A stretch of DNA of 39,099 nucleotides from Paraglomus occultum (GCA_910592205.1 CAJVPJ010000156.1:1-39099); one strand, 5' to 3'; positions 21,796 through 33,136 are shown, counted from the first letter of the stretch. Program-made: numbers and translations. The notes: generated from the sequence alone by a model not told the origin.

Positions 21796-24700
21796 ATGCC
21801 TAAAGTAAAGTCACACTCACAAAAACCGAGAAAAGGGCGGCTGCAAAAAGAATTAAAAGAAATTGAGGAATTAGAAAATCGATGTCAAGCTTTGGTATGC
21901 AATATGCGATGTCATTTTATTATTATTGCTTGAATGTCTTACTAATTGTCGTTTAATATAGTCAATCGAAGACGAAATAATAAAGTTTTCAGAATTACCG
22001 ATCACGGAACAGACTTTGCGAGGTCTTACCAAGGCAAATTATACTGATCTGACAAGTATACAGCAGCATGCTATTCCTCTCGCACTAAAAGGACGCGACG
22101 TTTTGGGAGCTGCCAAGACAGGCAGTGGGAAGACATTGGCTTTTCTCATTCCTGTAAGTGATCCGAAACAATTTATGCGTATTGATCTATCCTGCTAAAT
22201 TACACACTTAATGTTTAGATCCTTGAAATCCTTTACCGCCGTCTCTGGTCTCAACTTGATGGTTTAGGAGCTTTGGTCATTGCTCCTACTCGCGAGTTGG
22301 TATTGCCAATAATCATGATCTGTTCGTTGACCGATCCGTTTCTTCTTCACATTAGGCTTACTATTTCATTGATATAGGCAGTTCAAATCTTTGAGGTGCT
22401 TCGTAAAGTCGGTTGTCAACATTCATTTTCTGCCGGTTTGATAATTGGTGGCAAAAATGTGCGAATCGAGCAGGAACGGATACAACGAATGAATATATTG
22501 ATATGTACTCCCGGACGGTTGCTACAACACATGGACCAGACCGTTGGATTTGATTGCGCTAATTTGCAAATGTTAGGTGAGTACTTGAAAAAAAGTAAAG
22601 TTTTTCAATTATAATGGCTCTGTTTCCTCGTATTGTAAGTGAATCAAGTGCTTGGAATATTATTAATTTAATGGTTTATTTGCAAGTTCTGGATGAGGCA
22701 GATAGAATTCTTGATATGGGATTCCGCAAGACTGTCAATGCTATTATAGAAAATCTACCAAAAGAAAGACAGACATTATTATTCTCTGCCACTCAAACCA
22801 AAGATGTCAAAGATCTCGCTAGGCTCAGTCTGACGGTATGCTATTGTAAATTATATTTGTATTAAGATCGATGTAATTAACGTTGTATTAATTTAATAAG
22901 ACCATCGATTTATTAGGATCCGGAGTATGTTTCAGTGGATGAATTATCCGAGCACGCAACACCTAAACGTTTAAAACAACATTATTTAATATGCGAATTG
23001 CCAGAAAAGTTGGATTTTCTTTTCTCGTTCATTAAGACGCATCTTGATGCAAAAATTCTCGTGTTTCTGTCTAGTTGCAAGCAGGCATGTCCAACAACTT
23101 CTTTGCGACTAAAAGTTTTTTTTTACCACAGTTTTATTAACTATGTTCTTTACAACAAAGGTCCGCTTTGTGTACGAAACTTTCCGTAAACTTCGTCCAG
23201 GCATATCGCTTCTCCATCTTCATGGGAAACAAAAGCAGTCCAAAAGAGTAGAAATTTTCAATGGATTCATGCGGTCTAGTTCCTCTTGTTTATTTTCTAC
23301 CGACATTGCATCACGTGGTTTAGACTTTCCGGCAGTTGACTGGGTAATTCAGGTCGATGCTCCGGAGAATGGGGAAACTTATATACACCGCGTAGGGAGG
23401 ACAGCTAGATATGATGCATCGGGACAGGCGTTACTGTTTCTGTTGCCGTCAGAGGTGAATGGTATGTTGAAAGTGTTAATGCAGAAGAAGGTACCGATTG
23501 ACGAAATTGAAGTCAGAGAAAAAATGAAAACCAGTGTAAGACAGCAGATGCAGGTTTTATGCTTTAAGAATCCGGAAATTAAATATCTTGGACAAAAGGT
23601 GAGCGTTTTGGGCATGAAAGAAGAAAGGGATGTGAAAGATATAGGGAAGAGACTGAAACATATCGAATTGATCTTTTACTTGTAGGCCTTTGTATCATAC
23701 ATGAGGTCTGTATATTTACAACGGGATAAATCAATCTTCAAAGTAAATGAATTGCCCGCGGAAGAATTTGCTGCAGCTCTAGGATTACCTGGCACTCCTA
23801 AACTCAAATTCTATAAAGTAAGTCGGAGTCTTGCTAACCTGAGATTAAGAATATCGGTCGTCCAATGTCATAACAATTAACCGTTTTATACTCATATAGA
23901 AGTCGGACGCCAAGAATGCCATCCGGCAAAAACCGGAGAAAGTTCCTGGTTTAGACTCTGACAGTGAAGTTGAGACTTTGGCGGAATATAGCTTAAAACG
24001 TCATACCGTTGCTGATGATAATGAACCATTTTCTGACAACGAGAAAGATAAAACAAAACAACAATCAAAACCGTTGACAAAGTTTGAGAGGATGATGAGG
24101 CGTAAGAATCGAAACGTATTAAGTGATCACTATCGGAAACTCGTTGAACTGGAAAATGAGGAGGGTGGAGGAGACGATGTTCTTTCTGTGAAAAGAGTTG
24201 ATCACGAATTACCCGAACAATTGTTGGTAGAAGTGAGTAATATCCGTCATGTTAATGTCTACGAAATGCCACATTATTAAAAATTTTGCCCAACTATAGA
24301 ACAAAGGCCCGCAATCAAATCGTGCTGCAGCACGAGCTCTGTCTAAGAAACAGTCCATTAAGAACGCTCCACGAGGACGTAAAATAATATTTGATGATAG
24401 CGGCGATGTAAGATATTTAAATTTGGGATTTTTACTGCATATGTTCCCATTGTCAGTACTTTAACCTATAACCATATATTCATAGCCGCATGACGTTTAT
24501 GAATTCCAAAATGAGCAAGATTTTCGCGCTGTTGGGTCATCTAACGAGCAAATAAAGACGTTTGTTGAAAAAGAGCTACAAGTAATGGAAAATGAAGATA
24601 TCAAAGACAGGTTGTTGGCCAAAGAAAAACGAAAAGAAAAGAAGTTAAAGAAAAAAGCGAAAGGCAGGGCTGCACTGGCCGAGAGCGATACCGTTACTCT

Positions 24701-24974
24701 AGCTACAGGCGACGAGGACGCTACAATGGGTGAATGGGAGAATGCCGAGTCTGTAGAAAATGAGATGGACGAGATGAATCATAACAAGAGGTTAAAAAGG
24801 ACATTTGATAATGACATTCATAGGAATAGCGATGAGAGTAGTAATAGTGATACAGGCGAGGAGAGACGTACAAATAGTAATCCACGGAAAAAGCAGAAGG
24901 TGGTTGAAATCAAAGAGCCCGAGACGCTTGAAGACCAAGAAGAGTTAGCGCTGAAATTACTTGCGAGAACATGA
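21796..24974 (+). CDS. DBP4: DEAD-box ATP-dependent RNA helicase DBP4/HCA4 (DDX10)
   Basis: Nucleolar helicase of the 90S/small-subunit processome that releases U14 snoRNA during 18S rRNA maturation. Eleven exons: 21796-21894, 21962-22153, 22219-22299, 22378-22576, 22687-22835, 22917-23084, 23161-23598, 23686-23817, 23900-24232, 24300-24407 and 24486-24974, giving 795 aa. Motifs: Q motif near [19 protein letters not shown] (Lys near 90), Ia PTREL, Ib TPGRL, II DEAD (193-196), [31 protein letters not shown]. The C-terminal domain has the Dbp4-diagnostic [19 protein letters not shown] stretch, [18 protein letters not shown], then a charged Lys/Glu coiled-coil tail. The exon 6/7 junction (23085-23160) uses a GC-AG intron; exon continuity [13 protein letters not shown] supports it. 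Confidence 0.96.
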
Positions 24975-26241
24975 GTTTGGCAATGTTCTTGTAAAAGTAG
25001 TTATAGATTATTTAATAAATCTAATGCTAATAACAGTTACACGATTAATTGGAGTTACAGATACCGGTAAACAAAATAAAGGGCACATCACATGATAGTA
25101 GATGTTGACACAACACTACAGTATTTGCTGTTACATTAAGTGACAGGATTTTCGCGTCCTCGCCAATTTGCATATTAATATTTAAATACGTTATTTAATT
25201 TCTCTATCTGGCCGCGCTCTCATGTCGATAAGATTGATCTTAGAAACCAGTCAGTATTTAAAAATGCGTGAGCATTGTGTATTTGCGTTTCTTTGGATAT
25301 CAGTGATAACCAAAATATTCAATTATCCAAGAAATACGATAAATTACAGAGTGATAAAGATCTTGCTCTGGGAACAACAAACAAGATGAAGAGATTTCGA
25401 TTGAGGAAAAGGATGATACGAATCATGCAATGAATCCATAATTTGATCAATGAGTGTCATCATCAACTGGCCCCATTGGTTATGTCAGAATTACGAGATC
25501 ATTATTTTACCCAGGTTCGAACGTCTTTTGTATTAACATCAATTGATAAAGATTCGATCGAAGACAGCTCGTGCAATGCTGACTTGGTCGCATTTCAGGT
25601 TTCGGATGTTCTCGGGGTAGCAAGGTCATTGAATGCGCGTAAGAGTACATATAAAAGACGTGTGGAAATGGTGAACGGCGCCAGGAATATCTCGCTCAAA
25701 TATTTAACAGAGGGTCAGGTTTCGGCCTGACTTTGGGACTTGAACCTGTATGGGACATGATATGCATAGTAAAGACTTACTTTTCTTATTCATATTGAAT
25801 TCAACTTCAAGGGAAATAAGCATGTCAACAACACACTACAACATACTAAAATAGACTTAAATTACAGAGTTTATGCTAAATTTTAAGTATAGTAGACATC
25901 AATCCCTTATCTAGTAATTTTGTTGATATTATTATCATTCTATGGTATTAATGTTACAATGCATTAGTTCTAGTGCTTATGATTTTCAGTATTGTTAAGC
26001 ATAGCGTTTGTATATCTATATCTTCTATTTGATGCCTGTTGTGTATCATCGTCACCATCAATATCAATTATATCCTCATTGTCAGCCATAGATGATTGTG
26101 TAGTTGTAGTTGCTGGTGATGATATTATCGACTCGTCAAAATTCTCGTTCGTTATTGGGTTTCTGATGAAAGAAACGATTTTGTCATCAGAATGATTAGA
26201 TGATGATTGCATCATTCACTAGCAATTGATATAGTTCCATC
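24975..26241. other. intergenic with an unassigned coding-like patch
   Basis: Between convergent DBP4 and SGF11. A plus-strand frame at 25443-25730 (about 95 codons, containing SFVLTSIDKDSIEDSSCNAD and SDVLGVARSLNARKS) and a shorter acidic frame just upstream (NKQDEEISIEEKDDTNHAMN, ending near 25441) look coding-like but are out of phase with each other and match nothing I know. They may be one decayed gene. The rest, including the GATGATGA-rich repeat-like stretch 26080-26215, shows no gene. Confidence 0.35.
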
Positions 26242-27957
26242 TTAGTTGGTGGCTGCATACCCAAGTGTCTCATCCAAGTCAAGATCCGTATATGACAAGG
26301 AAGTTTTCTCGAGCTCACTCTCAAGTGGAAGAGAAATCGAATATCGTAAAGTTGATGGTCCATGGGGCGGACTACTTGCCGCTGACGAATGTGCAGGACT
26401 AGTGGAAGCTGAAGAAGCCCTCTTTGAACTGAGCACTATGTAACATTAAAGATGTCAAAAAAGATGATTACAGATAAAAACAACGTGGCCGAAGATTTGG
26501 TGAATCGATAGTTTACATTTCAGCTATTATAACAAGTTAAATATAAAGTAAGAGTTCGAGCCTCTGGGACTTGAAAAAGATTTCAGTCAACAAGATAATG
26601 AAACTTACTTTCTTCATTACACTTCCATATAACCCCGATTGACTGCTAGCGTCTGTCGCTAAGGATGCAGACAAACAACAGACAACAATTAGTTGTGATT
26701 GAAAAGTTCATGTTCAAAGCATACAAGACAATAGTAACTACCATTTGATTTTTTCTGCTTCGTCTTTCCAAATCTCGCCGGTGATGAGGCCTATAGCAAA
26801 CCACCGAAGGCTGATCAGTTACCTATTGTTATCAACACATAAATAGCAAATAACAGGTTTACCCTTGATCTTCCATTCACTCTCTTTCCTGCAATTGAGG
26901 TTAGCAGCACGTGAGTATTAGATGAAGCATACTCAAATGATATGTTCCTATCTAATGACAATTCTAAAAACTACTTACGTTTTTTATCAACATAACTTGA
27001 ATCAGATTCACTGTAATTGGCGTTGTCTTCTGAATATGTAAGCGGAGTTGATGGAGAAGCTGGACTCTTGTCGGCTCCAATTCTGTAATTATTGTCAATT
27101 CATACTTTCTTAATATAATTCTATTCATCACATGATATATTATATCACATGTACATATGACATACCTTCTGCTAGCTACTCTACTGGATATTCTCCCAGC
27201 CAATCCCATACACTTCTCCAAATGTGGCGCATATCGAGCAGATGGGTATGGTCTGTGACAATTGACGCATTCGTACACAGGCGTATTGGAAGCTGGTTGC
27301 GGATTATTGCCAAAGATATCTACACCTGGCGGAGTGACTGCAGATAGTAATAGTCAATGGAGTGTTCAGATAAGCAAATAAAGACAACATGGATTCAGCA
27401 TCAGTACTTGCCATAGCATCGACAACTAATGAGATCAGATTTTTGGAAGACATGATAAATCATAATAAGTAAGTAAACATCGCAATACGCCGTATATCAT
27501 CACAACTTACTTTACTCCACATTTCTGACATGCCATTGCCGCTAATTTTGCTTCCTTATGTGTCTCAATAATTACATCCGTGGTAATTTCCTCGATCAGG
27601 TCATATAATACTTGAAATGTCTACGGAAAGATTACCAATCTAATCAACCTCAAACTACATATACAATCCGGTATCTTATAAATACTTCTCACCAATCCAG
27701 TTTTAGTTCCATTAAGATCCCCAATTGATTTTGATTCAAGTAAAGTTTCGAATTCATTTAAAGCCTGAATATCCTCTTCATAATGCTCATCATTTTCTCC
27801 TGCTTCTTCACCCTCTTCGTTAGGAACGTCTAATGAATCGGCAGTTGAGCTATATATAACTGTCAGTATAGAACCATGAGCATCTTATAAACGAAATTAA
27901 TTAATTGATCGATGCTTACTTTTCCCGAGATTGCTCGATATTAGTCATCTTGTCCAT
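26242..27957 (-). CDS. SGF11: SAGA-associated factor 11 (SGF11), deubiquitinase-module zinc-finger protein
   Basis: Subunit that tethers and activates Ubp8 in the SAGA histone H2B deubiquitinase module in the nucleus. Exons: 27957-27920, 27849-27693, 27620-27511, 27451-27408 (tentative), 27337-27166, 27082-26979, 26888-26863, 26790-26742, 26658-26609 and 26421-26242, about 309 aa. An acidic N-terminus precedes a helix (ALNEFETLLES, LIEEITTDVIIETHKEA). PGVDIFGNNP follows, then the zinc finger YECVNCHRPYPSARYAPHLE-KC (Cys near 140 and 143, His 155, Cys 159) and the GLAGRISSRVASRR basic tail, which together are diagnostic. The C-terminus is Ser/Pro-rich. Exon 4 is needed to keep frame but its acceptor is not AG, so residues about 102-117 are uncertain. 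All other introns are GT-AG. Confidence 0.9.
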
Positions 27958-28199
27958 TGTCGAAATAATTGTAAAAATATACAAAAGTTTCTTTCTCGTT
28001 TTAAGGATTACCAAAAAAGAACAAGGTTGTCCAGTGATCGTCACATGGCGTCGATCCTTATCTGTTGACTAATTTTAATGGTGTAAACCAAAAGATCATT
28101 CGAGAACTCACCAGATTTAGCCTGCGCAAAGATATAAAAGTCCATAGTTTTTGCCACTTGTGTTTTTGAAGATTTGTATTATACAAAATATCATCAGAC
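27958..28199. promoter_or_regulatory. shared divergent promoter of SGF11 and FES1, with a heat-shock-element-like dyad
   Basis: Only 242 bases separate the two start codons, so both promoters must lie here. TTCGAGAA at 28099-28106 is an inverted nTTCnnGAAn dyad, the minimal heat-shock-factor unit, about 95 bases before the FES1 ATG. FES1 encodes an Hsp70 co-chaperone, so the site makes sense there. Three-unit elements are usual and only two units are seen, so function is inference. Confidence 0.4.
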
Positions 28200-29681
28200 A
28201 TGGAACAATTACTGGAATGGGGAGTGACGCACTCCGACCCTTCTAACCCTGCGCAAAATGATGGACAGGAGCGAAACTTTGTGTGTATGATTGATAGACG
28301 AACGTGTTCATTAATATTTCTCGAATAAAAAAAATGTGTTGCGATTAAATTTTATGATAAACGTGTAGGACAGTGGTATTATCGATGCAATTCTTGGTAG
28401 AAGCGACGCTGTCGAAATTAGAAGTAAGATGAACTGTTTGGTTAACTCACCATGAGTAGTATGATACTTTTACTTATGTAATTATCTGTTACAGATGCAG
28501 TTGATTGCATTTCGGACCCAAATGAATCATTAGCTAATAAAGAGATTGCTTTTGATAATTTAGAGATGGTAAAAACTTATCCTCTTGTAATTTGTCGATG
28601 TAATGTTCATACATTCTTTCCTAAACGTCTGCTTTCTTTGACTTGCGTAGTTAGTCGAACAAATAGATAATGCAATTGGTGAGTCTGATGAATGTATACC
28701 ATATCTCATGTTGGATACATGGGACGTTTAAATGACGGTTTGTTGTTTCTATAGACATTGACAACATGAATCTATGGCCCAAAATTTTGTCATTCTTTGA
28801 CTTTAAGGAGAAGTCCTTGCGATTATATGCCGCCTGGGTGTGTGGCACAGCTGTGCAGAATAACCCGCGAGCTCAGAAGGCTGTGAGTAACGTGGAAGTT
28901 GGTTCAACAAGGCTTATTGACCCGACTAATATTACATCTTTCCCCAGTTTGTGGACAAAGGTGGGCTCAAACGATTACTTGACGTGCTGAAAAGTCCCGA
29001 AGAAGATGCTGAGGTTAGAAGCAAAGCATTATATGCTGTATCAGGTAAAAATGTCGAATGATTTGATATTAGTTCAATTGTTTATAAACGACTGACTTTA
29101 CGTCTGCGTAGGAACTATAAAGCATTATCCACCAGGCCTAGCCCAATTCGAGAAGGAAGGTGGATACGAAATATTATTAAACGTGCTGAATACATCTAAT
29201 GGTACGAATTTGCATCGAGCACATATTAAATAGTATTTCATAGAAACGAAAATTTACTGACAAATTATCTTGCAATCTGAAGATTTGTCTATTCTCAGGA
29301 AGGCGGCTTTCCTCTTCAACACTTTACTTGTCCAAGATCCCAAAATGGTGGCTACTAGGATTGAGGAGAAAGGGCTTGCAAGACAGCTGATTCATCTACT
29401 CAAAGTTTATGGTCCTCAAGATGAAGATCTTGCTGATAAAGTATGAGAATCATAGTGTTCAGCGCACGCGTATCATTGTGCTCCTTTACTTATACTCTCT
29501 TATTTCTATTCAACAGATACTCCAAACAGTAATTGCCATATTTAGACACTCCAGCAAGTCACTCAGTACGGATGAAATAAGCGAACTACGAGATGTACTT
29601 CCGCAGATGAGAAATCGTTACGGAACGGTGACGTTGAACAAAGATGAATGGGATGAGCTGGAAAAGTATGTGAACGGATAG
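28200..29681 (+). CDS. FES1: Hsp70 nucleotide exchange factor FES1 (HspBP1-like)
   Basis: Armadillo-fold protein that releases ADP from cytosolic Hsp70 and aids degradation of misfolded proteins. Nine exons: 28200-28280, 28369-28423, 28495-28568, 28651-28678, 28755-28882, 28948-29044, 29112-29201, 29283-29440 and 29517-29681, giving 291 aa, the family's usual size. Landmarks are MEQLLEWGVTHSD at the N-terminus, ESLANKEIAFDNLEMLVEQID-NA, the arm repeats LRLYAAWVCGTAVQNNPRAQ, FVDKGGLKRLLDVL, VRSKALYAVSGTIKHYP, FEKEGGYEILLNVL and LRKAAFLFNTLL, and a C-terminal helical end. No membrane segment or signal is present. All introns are GT-AG, 69-88 nt. It is divergent from SGF11. Confidence 0.95.
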
Positions 29682-29995
29682 AGGCTTTATTTATTGTAGT
29701 TACTGGATAACCCATGTATAAGTCATTAATTATTAATGGTGAATGGATGTAAATGTGTCATCTGAGTCTGCCAAAGATAGTGAGAAATCAAAAGAAATGA
29801 CATTTGTATAATGTCTGTTTCTATTCACGATCAAAAATCTTAATTTTGTATAATCTCTGGTTCGCTATCTATTGGGAATAAAAAATATAGTTGTGAAATT
29901 TTATTACGGCCCCTGAAAACTTTGTGAAATGCGCCCCAAAATTTTAATATGTAGCAATCTTATAAACGTTTTCGTTTGTCCCTTTTGACTCCAGT

Positions 29996-30472
29996 ATGAC
30001 TATTACACCAGCACGGCTTGCAGCTGTAACAGCCACATCTGGCTCGTATCAGAATGCTCGTCAGAAGGTGTTGACGCTCTACAGAGACTGGCAACGGGCG
30101 GTACGAGACGATTTCAAAGTCGGTTGAATGCTATATTTATCACTCTCCGCACCTTAGCTCACTAGTAAGTCTTCCCAGGCCCCAACGATAGTAACAGAAT
30201 ACCACCTCGACATTCCAACATCCGCAGTTAGAGCAAAGATTCGGGAAGAGTTTGAAAAACATAGATATGTAAATGACCTACGGCTGATTGACGTACTGCT
30301 GTTTAAAGGCTGAGCAGAGTATCAAGAAACTATGAATCTTTGGAAGTTTAGCACGCATCTATTGAATTATTTCGAGAAAGAAGAAGCTGGACCAAAGCCG
30401 GCAGGGTTCTTGGAAAAGTTTTACGGTAATACAACAAGTTTCAAAATCGAAAGGATTATTAAGATTATTTGA
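29996..30472 (+). pseudogene. NDUFA6: mitochondrial complex I LYR subunit (NDUFA6/LYRM6-like) interrupted by in-frame TGA
   Basis: Exon 1 (29996-30100) encodes MTITPARLAAVTATSGSYQN then the LYR motif VLTLYRDWQRA. Exon 2 starts at 30179 with APTIVTEYHLDIPTSAVRAK. The usual downstream pattern is present: FEKHRYVNDLRLIDVLLFKG, then TGA (30311-30313), then in the same frame AEYQETMNLWKFSTHLLNYF and a tail ending at TGA 30470-30472. Without the first stop the chain is 132 aa, normal for this accessory subunit, which binds acyl-carrier protein at the matrix arm of NADH dehydrogenase. With it the product is 79 aa and loses the C-terminal helix. A sequencing error, a true null allele, or removal by a 51-nt in-frame intron (GT 30269 to AG 30319) are all possible. 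Confidence 0.8.
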
Positions 30473-31076
30473 ATGATTATCTTTGCGAACGTTAATTTAT
30501 GGGTTTAATTTGTATCTAGAGGGGCGTGATCAATAATCGGATACTTATGAACAATTGGAAGTGCGCGTATTGATAGTGTGTAAGCTTATTGAGTCCGAGG
30601 TATTCTGTATTTTGGAGTCGTCAATAAAAACGCCAAACGATAATTATTTGTTTTTATTCGGCTTGGAGTGTATATTGCATACAGATTTCAATTTGAAATG
30701 GCCTTTCTCCCTGTCCTTAGAGTTCTGTCCTTGTAGTCAAGTATAGCAGCTCAGTTTTTTTTTCAATTAAGATCTTGCGCCTTCTTGCTTCTGACTTCAT
30801 GTTTGAAGCGTCCTGCGAAAATGTTTCATAATTTGATCTAACCTTCATTATTATTAAGTCACATAAACAATTAGCATTAATGTTATTACTGGTTCACATG
30901 TTATCATATAATTATAATAAATAAAGTAAATAATGAATTGCTGAACGCGGCTCGTTCATGATAAACAAACGGCTGTCACACACGACATGACGCAACTGAT
31001 TTTTTCTGATCCGTAGTACAAGAAATGACATATTTAATATTGCTACGGATCAACCAAAACTTGACTTTCTTTTTCG
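30473..31076. other. intergenic between the LYR subunit and ATG101
   Basis: No exon is supported. A plus-strand frame at 30555-30746 (MEVRVLIVCKLIESEVF) is short, isolated and not recognised. Confidence 0.4.
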
Positions 31077-32083
31077 ATGGCACCCGAAGTCTTCGATATC
31101 AATCTGGTGAGTAAAATTTGATTTTACAACATTTTAATTACAATTTTTCGATATGGAAGGACATACTTATAAAGAATTGAAGACTGTAGATAAATCACTT
31201 GTCAAGGATATCGTAAGAGGTTTGTTTTGATCAATTCAACTGCTTACACATCGCTGCGCTTCTTTGCCGCTTACTTGATTTTCTCACATTATCAAAAGCC
31301 ATACTACATACGATACTTTTTTATCGAATCTTTGGAAACATAAGACCTCGGGAAGTAACCTTGCTAGATCTAACATACGTAAGTATGATTCTCTGGCTTA
31401 TATACATATCGCCGACAAAAGAACTAATGCCAGCTACTATGCAGCCGGCAATAGACGATGCAGAATTAGAAAGAAACGTGGAAGAGAAAGTGCAAGAATT
31501 TGTTAAACATCTTGAAAGTCAGGGTGGACAGAAGGGGCAGGTTGTTAATATGACAAATGATTATATATGCATTGAATTGACAGCGGGCTTCAGGTTTAAT
31601 GAACAGCGTAATCTCCTTTAATAATTAAAGATTGCAGTCATGTTTCATGAAAAACGACCAAAGAAAAATACCTCCTGGTTTACTGCAAAGGCCGAGGAGG
31701 AAGTGTGTTGGGAGCGATGGGCTGTGACAATATCGGTTGTATATAGGACCGAAGTGGGTAAGTTAACCTTCTATGCAAGCGTATAATGAAATCGATAATT
31801 TACATTGCGTACGATTTGTTTATGTCTTCATAGATCAAAGAAATATCCGTAAAAAGGTAGTTGAAACACTTTCCAGTTGCCTATTGGAAATAATTAATTA
31901 TGTCAATGAAAAAAAAGATCATATTCCACCCATCACAAAGCCGGATGCGTTTCCATATCAGGTGTCGTAAGAATTTTGGCTTTTTTTCTTTGCGGTCGAG
32001 AATCGTCAACTAACTGGTAATTTGCTTTTCGGTAGATTGTCATCCCATCATCAAATGACTCATGGATCTCGTTATTCAAATAA
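31077..32083 (+). CDS. ATG101: autophagy-related protein ATG101 (HORMA)
   Basis: HORMA-fold partner of Atg13 in the Atg1/ULK autophagy-initiation complex. Seven exons: 31077-31106, 31183-31219, 31299-31378, 31445-31540, 31631-31757, 31834-31961 and 32036-32083, giving 181 aa. Signature segments are MAPEVFDINL, DKSLVKDIVR, ILHTILFYRIFGNIRPREV, AIDDAELERNVEEKVQEFV, SWFTAKAEEEVCWERWAV (containing the exposed Trp-Phe of the WF finger), RNIRKKVVETL and KDHIPPITKPDAFPYQIVIP. The C-terminus FPYQIVIPSSNDSWISLFK fits fungal members and decides the last donor (GTGTCG at 31962) over the stronger GTAAGA at 31967. The presence of ATG101 (absent from budding yeast) fits a non-Saccharomycotina fungus. Confidence 0.92.
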
Positions 32084-32308
32084 ATCTAATGCGGAAGTTA
32101 TGAATACAAATTCTACTGATAGCGATTTATAGAATAATAATATTTATTATGACACTAATTTGTAACGCAGAAGAATATTAATTAACTAAAAGAATTAAAA
32201 GAATATTTTATCATTGTAACCACTAACTAAGCCATAAACTTTGGCAGACCTATAACGAACACTATTGCTATGCAAACTTACATTCTTACTGCGTCCTTGC
32301 ATTTATTT

Positions 32309-33136
32309 TTACCTCAGTGTAGTCCGTCCATTTTTAATAGCTCTAATATAGTCCAGTAAAGCTTGGTATTGCCATTCAGACCACATTAAGAAATCAGTCA
32401 CATGAAACACCTTAACTTTTTGAAGAGCCTTTCCGCCCAATACCGTGAACACTTCACAAATACGAAACACTTGCTTTTTTTCCATAAACAGCCTCTTCAT
32501 TTCGTATCCCAATACTTCGGCTTGCTCGGTACTATTCACCAGCTTCTGTTTAGATTTGAGGAAGAAGAATATCATACCCAATCGATAAGCAGCCCAGAAT
32601 CTCTGAGATGGTGTCTTGTTACTGTTACGAAGGGATAAGGAATTATTGCGGATCCAGCCTTTCAGCTTGGTTGCGTCGATGTTGTTAGGCACGTGGTATT
32701 TTGGTTTATTAGACAGTCCAGATGCAACATCTTCAAGTAAATTATAAAGTTCTTGGCGTTGTTCATCAGTTAAGAAACTAAGGTCTGGTTCAACATAAGA
32801 ATAGCGTCGATTACGATGAGACTTGGATAAATCAAAGTTTCGAACACTTGATGTCGCGACGAGTTTTGATAGATTCCTTTGTAAATAGATGGGGACAACG
32901 GATAATTCCTTGTCATTATTATCTTTTGGGTTGTCTTTGGTAAGTGACATTTCGTATTCACCATCATTGTTGATGGAGAGATCAAACTGGACGTTTTCTA
33001 CATGAATCTGGAGCTTTGGCTGAAGAATGACAGTAAGTGAAGCATGACCGTTGTTGAAAATTTCACGAATAATGGCGGCAAGTGTTGCGCATACAGGATG
33101 AATTGCGTCGTCGTTGTCGATGTTGGTATCTGACAT
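32309..33136 (-). CDS. intronless protein of unknown function, 275 aa
   Basis: A single open frame from MSDTNIDNDDAIHP to TTLR. I do not recognise a family. Residues 14-60 form a predicted helix followed by strands (ATLAAIIREIFNN, ASLTVILQPKLQIHV). The middle is Asp/Asn/Ser-rich with a YSYVEPDLSFLTDEQRQELY segment, and the last 120 residues look helical (FWAAYRLGMIFFFL, VFRICEVFTVLGGKALQKV, SEWQYQALLDYIRAIKNG). No signal peptide or clear membrane helix. The lack of introns stands out against its intron-rich neighbours and is seen in lineage-specific genes of such fungi. It converges on ATG101 with a 225-base gap. Codon use and length make it likely real. Confidence 0.7.
   Translation of the reverse strand: MSDTNIDNDDAIHPVCATLAAIIREIFNNGHASLTVILQPKLQIHVENVQFDLSINNDGEYEMSLTKDNPKDNNDKELSVVPIYLQRNLSKLVATSSVRNFDLSKSHRNRRYSYVEPDLSFLTDEQRQELYNLLEDVASGLSNKPKYHVPNNIDATKLKGWIRNNSLSLRNSNKTPSQRFWAAYRLGMIFFFLKSKQKLVNSTEQAEVLGYEMKRLFMEKKQVFRICEVFTVLGGKALQKVKVFHVTDFLMWSEWQYQALLDYIRAIKNGRTTLR

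Noticed and set aside
25700-25760. Minus-strand GGTTCAAGTCCC resembling a tRNA B box
   Set aside because: No matching A box, anticodon arm or acceptor stem could be folded around it.
26246-26443. Plus-strand frame MVAAYPSVSSKSRSVYDKEV
   Set aside because: Antisense to the Ser/Pro-rich last exon of SGF11, which is in frame with the rest of that gene.
30311-30313. TGA read as selenocysteine or reassigned codon
   Set aside because: Fungi of this kind lack selenocysteine machinery, no stem-loop is evident downstream, and TGA serves as the normal stop in other genes here (SHMT, DBP4, FGGY kinase).
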